This document shows positions 59,115 through 64,000 of a stretch of DNA of 64,000 bases, one piece after another (positions within the stretch are counted from its first letter, which is position 1; the number at the start of each line of letters is the position of its first letter). This stretch comes from Dromiciops gliroides (lineage: Eukaryota > Chordata > Mammalia > Microbiotheria > Microbiotheriidae). The translations under genes were made by a program, and so were the position numbers. The notes beneath the pieces were generated by a model. The model was not told the DNA's origin, did not search any database, and saw only the letters and a list, made by a program, of their open reading frames with translations. The DNA is taken from positions 117,814,233 through 117,878,232 of the forward strand of contig NC_057866.1 of the NCBI RefSeq assembly GCF_019393635.1, in the 5' to 3' direction.

Positions 59115-60110
59115 CAATCATTTGATAAACATTTATTAAGCACCTATTGTATGGCAGCCACAGTGCTAAGCACTAGGGGTACTAAAGAGTCAAAAGACAG
59201 TCCCTAACCTTAAGGATCTAAACCCAATGGGGCAGACAACAAACAAGAAATTATCTGTAACCAAGCAATATACAGGACAAATAGGAAATGATAACAGAGA
59301 GAAGGCACTAGAATTAAATTTGGAAAGGTTTCCTGTACAAGATGGGCTTCTAGTGGATACCTAAAAGAAGTCAGGGAATCAAGGAGTCAGAGATAAGGTT
59401 AGACAATATAGCAGGCAGAGGAGATAACCATAGAAAATTTCCTAGCTGAGAGATAGAGTGACTTGTCTGGAACAAGACTAGAAGTATAGTGTCACTGGAC
59501 TGAAGAGTAAATCAGAGATATGCAGTTTAAGAAGACCTGAAAGGTAGGGGAGGGGTACAGTTATGAAAGCCTTTGAACACAAAACAGAATTTTGTATTTG
59601 ATCCTGAAGAAAATAGATGGCCATTGTGGTTTGAGAACATTGGTGAAACCTGTATGCTATTGCGAGGATGCCTTTGGGGTATGAGCTGGTCTAGATCGTT
59701 GATGGAATTGCATCAAACTCCAATTTGGGATTCTATGGGATTAAGGAAGAGCTATGGAGCTCTCCTATGCTTAGGGAGTGGAATATGGCGGGCAATCCTA
59801 CAAAGAGAACTAGGAAACTTTGATCAAGTGGCTAGCAGGAGAACCACAAAGAGCAGTGTCATAAAAGTCAGAGAGGAGAAAGTATCTACAAGGAGGGGGC
59901 AGTTAACAAAAGAAAATGCTGCAGAGACATCAGAAAGGAAGAAGACTAAAGAAAAAAATGTTGAATTTAGCAATTTGTTAAGTGATCATTGGTAACCTTA
60001 GAACCATTTGACTTGAGTGGTGAGATCATGTCAGATGGCAAGAGAAAAAGTAAGAGAGGAAATGGGGACAACTAGCAAAAATGGCTTTTTTCTAAAAGAT
60101 TAGCTATGGA
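59115..60110 (-). mobile_element. Antisense L2 LINE, about 1 kb
   Basis: Begins with the antisense 3' end 'aaacatttattaagcacctattgtatggcagcc', 'cagtgctaagcactaggggtac', 'cagtccctaaccttaagga'. The body follows: 'gaaggcactagaattaaatttgg', 'gcctttgaacacaaaacagaattttgtatttgatcctg', 'gatggccattg'. The 140-residue open frame at 59573-59995 falls wholly inside and is a by-product of the repeat. Confidence 0.65.
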
Positions 60111-62149
60111 AAAGAGAAGAGATTTCTCTGCTTTGTGAAACTGAAAGTACATTCTGAAAATTAGTAAATGACCAAAAGGCAAACTAGGACATCCTGAATT
60201 TATGGCATCCTGAGCCAATATACCTAGTTTATTTATTTAGTCAGTAGTCTATACTTGGCTTATTTTCCTAGGATTCCTTTGTATTGTTACTATTCACAAA
60301 GCCTAGGGAATATGAAACTCATCCATACTACTACTGATTCTGTCTTACTGGGGATGTCTTGTATCCTATATCATAGAGAAGGCACTTCTTCAAGATCATT
60401 CATAGAATATTTGGGCTAATTATGGAGATATGGCAAATATTTCCCGGGGCCTACTCTACATTCCAATCATACAAAAAATGACCTCTACAGGTCTAATATA
60501 GAATTTCTTCCACAAGTGATTTTTTTAAACCTTTTCTTGTGGACCAGGGAGTTTTTGAAATCAAATCTCTCAGGATCAAACAATTATAATGGCTCAAAAT
60601 GAAGTCCTTGAGTAAAGAATACCTCGCTGAGTCTTGCACTAAACTGGTACTAAACATTCAGAAATTTCTGCACAAGAGACATGCATAGTCATAGGGTTCA
60701 GTGAATTAGGATCCTGACTGTTGCCTAGAGTAGTCAAGAAACACTCAGAAGAAGCACGAATCTACCCCCATCAAAGCAGAAACTCCAGGGATACTGCAGC
60801 TGTACCTGTTTATTTGTTGACACACACAATGCCTATTGGAACTTATAGATGTGTTATGATTTATCTCTCATGTAGGCTCCTTTACACTAAGAACACAAAG
60901 GTCTAGTCCTCTTAGAGGCTGTAAACCATATAGGCTTCATATTTTGCTCATAGAATGTCTCCACTTTAATGGTCACTTGAGACTTCCTGTCAAGCAAAGT
61001 AGAAGACTCTCTTCTTAATCTTTACAGTCACTTCAGTTCATAGTCCTATGAACTGGAAGGAATGATCCCAAGGAGAGTCATTGGCTGAGCCAGCTCCTGA
61101 ATCAGCCCCTCACAATTCATGGATTGCTGATACCTGTCTACTCCACTCTAGTATCTGTCATAGCAAAAATTGATTCTCTTCTTGGGTACACTCAGTATTC
61201 AAGGGTCTATCCTGCTCACGATGGTAACAAAAGACAAACCTGTTCCTACTGGTGCATTTCTTTGGTACTGTCTTAGTGGATGATCTCCTGGGGCATTGAG
61301 CTTGATCTTTTCAATTTTAGCCAAAGTGAGAAAATGAACAGAATGCTGAAATGTTACCTTCCAGGTTTAAACTTGGTTAGACCCTTGCTCATGTAAATCC
61401 CTAATACCTGTGCTAATTACACAAGGACCTAGTTGGCTATTGTTTCTTAATTGAGCTCATTTGATTGACCTATCTCTCTTCTTGATCAATTTTATCAACT
61501 GGGATACTGGACCTGCTTTTTACAAAGCTGTAATTTTGTAAATGATAATGTATCCTCTAAAATTCCCATGAGCATCCAGATGATTTTGAGATGGTCCATA
61601 TGTCCAGAGGTCACTGCATCTTTACTTCCCCTTCTGAAGTACCTTTTTCTAATGTCCATATTTTACTGGCCACTTTTTTTTTTATCCATCTCTTGGGTGG
61701 TAGTTAGGAAATAGACTTGAAGGTCTTTGACACTCTTACTAACCCCAAAATGATTATTCTGTGCCCTCAGGCATTTGTGCATTATAACAGCTGAGTTTTC
61801 CATTTTTAATGTACACAACACATCAAATGCCAGATTTCTGAGGCTGTATGACAGGCATTTTTACTTTCTATGTCTGACACCTGCCACTCAGTATCATGTA
61901 CCAGGTAAGATTCAAATTTCTCTTTTTCTAGAGTAACAGCATATCTGAAAAATAATGGCAAGTCCCTATAGGGAATTCAAGTAGGGAACAATTGGAATTA
62001 CTTTCTAAAGCTGGTGTCATAACTGTATTTGAGGCTTCAGGGAGAGTCTCCCACTCTCAGCATTCTGTTTTCTTTTGTATTAGCATTATTCTCTCTTCCT
62101 TTGTTGAGTAGAATTGAATTATTTTCACATCAAGATCCTTCTTTTCTTT
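60111..62149. other. No gene recognised
   Basis: No clear repeat or coding frame on either strand. Could be very old retroelement sequence. Confidence 0.35.
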
Positions 62150-62330
62150 AAAAAATTAAATTATATATTTTTTTCAATTAACAAGCATTTATTTTATTAA
62201 CATTCTACATTTCTCCCAAGGAAAACAGAACAAAAATAATGTAATATATATGCATGGTCCAGCAAAATAAATTTCAACATTGGCCATGTCCCAAAAAGTG
62301 TATCTTTGAGACAGGGGCTTTTTGTGATCA
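62150..62330 (-). mobile_element. L1 3'UTR fragment, antisense
   Basis: 'tttcaattaacaagcatttatttt', 'atatatatgcatggtccagca', 'ttcaacattggccatgtccc', 'aaagtgtatctttgagac'. Its second half parallels the L1 3'UTR block near 32940-33010. Confidence 0.65.
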
Positions 62331-64000
62331 TCTTTGTGACAATCTGATTTCAAGAAATTTCTCTGAAAAAATTTAAACTGCTGAATTTCCTCAAAAAAAA
62401 AAATATACCTGACAGAATTTGCATTCTTCTAGGAGGTATTTTGTCTAGTAACTCTATATTAACCTGACACAACAAAGTATTCTTTAGTTTTTGCATTGAT
62501 GACCTCATCACAATCAATAGTAATATTCTAAAATGCGCCAGCTTTATAACAAGTAAGAAGACATTTTTTTTGTTTACACTCTCACCTGATCTGAGACTAG
62601 AGTGTGTGACTGGGGTTTTGCCTCAATCTGTTAATATACCCAAGCCTGCTTCTTTCCTTTGGTAGTGCTTTGGTCCAATGTCCCCAAACCCTAGAACCAC
62701 ACCTAATGTTCTTGATCTGCTCTGAACCTCCATCTTCTTCTCTCCTCACTGCCTTTTCCTATTGTCTCCTTCATGGATCAGAATGTTAGTACCATAGCAT
62801 GACTGAACCTCAGTGGTGCATCCTGCCCTAGACTCACTGAACTGAATGAGCTCTGGATGCCAGGAGAGCTTTGTGTCATGTTAAAATACAGCATAACCCA
62901 GTTCGTGGTAGGTCTATGTTGTACCCAACTTCTTTCTGCTTTTTCTGTAAAAGATAGGTCTAACTTGGATCTAGAATTATGTGGTGGTGTCTATTATTTA
63001 ACTGGAAAATAGGGATTCTTTTTCTCTGTTTGGATTTTCTTATGTTGATGGTTGGGCCAAAGTCTTTTAAATTATTGTGGTTTTCACTTAAAAGGCTCTA
63101 TGTTGTTTTGGGCCTGGATGTAATCAGTATTCATATCACATGAGGAAATAGGACTAGTTGGCCTATTTCTAGACCTAAAGCAATGGCCTTGTGCTCCTCT
63201 AAAACATATCCAACAACCTTTGAAAGATCTCAAAATACTTAGAGAATTTCACTCTTATTTAGATGTTACCCATGTTATCCTTCAGGAATGTAAAACACCT
63301 TTTCAAAATATTGTCTCTTTATGTTTCACTTCATAATGCTAATCAATGCGTTGTTGTACCAAGTTATATCTTTCAAGTCTGTATGGTTAGATATGTACTC
63401 CTGGTTGGAGTAGAACTTTTAAGAAAGCATTCTTCTTCATGAGATGAATTTTAATTATAAACAAACAGTAAAGTTTAATTGTATTGTCTTTACCTTTCAA
63501 TATGTTTTATGACTGCAAAGATTTGTGCTGCCATAGGAAAAAAATCATTTGAAAAAAATCTACCTATTCCTACCTCATAATTATTTCATTAAAGTCAGAC
63601 TTTTGAAGAATATACAGATGAGTAAATATTGCTTCACAATTTCATGGTTAAAAGAGATCCTAATGCTCTTTGGAGTATTTTTTCTTTTTTTGACTTGTGA
63701 CTTCTTTCCAATATTTTGGGAAAATATATGCATCATAACACAAGTGTACTGAGACCAGTACTCAGATTTTAAAGATGAAATAGAAGAAAGTCTTATTTAA
63801 AGGAGGAAAATAAAATGGTAACCTTTAAATATGCAACTATTTTCCCAGAGTTATAGGTAAATTCTCAATTTCTTGCGATTCTGAATATGGGGGCTTCTCA
63901 TTAAGAGACTACTTCATTTATTTCTAGTTCCACACCAAAGAAGCCCTATAGTGTTTCACTATTTCTTTCTACTCAAAGCAGAGGATAGACTCTCCTTAGT
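62331..64000. other. No gene recognised
   Basis: AT-rich with a somewhat GC-richer block at 62590-62900. No domain that survives scrutiny. Confidence 0.4.

Noticed and set aside
59573-59995. A 140-residue open frame, among the longest in the window.
   Set aside because: Lies wholly inside the antisense L2 relic and has no domain, no splice context and no codon bias.
62640-62720. A minus-strand reading with CG...GHW...PKE that resembles a retroviral gag zinc knuckle.
   Set aside because: Cysteine and histidine spacing is wrong (six residues instead of four between C and H) and the first and last cysteines are missing. No neighbouring protease or polymerase could be placed, so I do not call a retroviral gene.
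1-64000. tRNA genes, because the SINE heads carry A/B-box-like sequence (e.g. GTTCAAATCC).
   Set aside because: The heads do not fold into a full cloverleaf, lack an anticodon arm in the right place and are followed by CORE sequence. They are SINE promoters, not tRNA genes.

Overview
The window looks like intergenic or deep-intronic DNA from a marsupial genome. The sequence is AT-rich. It carries about thirty copies of a short tRNA-derived SINE whose 5' head reads GGGCAGCTAGGTGGC and which contains the vertebrate CORE/MIR block, plus L2, L1, RTE and LTR relics of marsupial type. I cannot fix the species. I found no gene that looks functional, no RNA gene, no CpG-island promoter and no spliced-exon series. 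The longest ATG-initiated open frames are short and fall in repeats or low-complexity sequence.

Layout. Positions 1-695 hold part of an LTR (minus strand, cut by the window edge), followed by a long-form SINE. From 0.9 to 10 kb there are L2, CORE-SINE and RTE relics. A solo LTR of the same family lies at 10.7-11.7 kb, and a near-perfect 69-bp hairpin at 12.45-12.52 kb. The best gene-derived feature is a full-length, badly broken processed copy of HSPA8 (HSC70) on the minus strand at 15.3-17.5 kb. From 18 to 32 kb there are scattered SINEs, L2 ends, one small TIR element and an L1 5' fragment. From 32.7 to 35.3 kb lies an antisense L1 ORF2/3'UTR, dead but readable. From 35 to 48 kb there are more SINE and L2 copies and a candidate unrelated LTR (42.9-43.9 kb). 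From 48.3 to 50.2 kb there is a dense run of minus-strand SINEs beside a 250-bp TTTC/TTCC microsatellite. From 52 to 57 kb the insertions are nested, including a SINE split by a 1,005-bp solo LTR (both target duplications intact) and what looks like a two-SINE unit inserted in one event. The last 7 kb hold an L2 relic, an L1 3' end and unassigned sequence.

Nothing here forms a pathway or operon. The interest lies in the insertion record: target-site duplications and nesting allow several elements to be placed in relative time order. I found no evidence for a new biological system. The best leads are the hairpin, the SINE dimer, the set of SINEs that share one head but carry different tails, and a small palindromic DNA element present twice.
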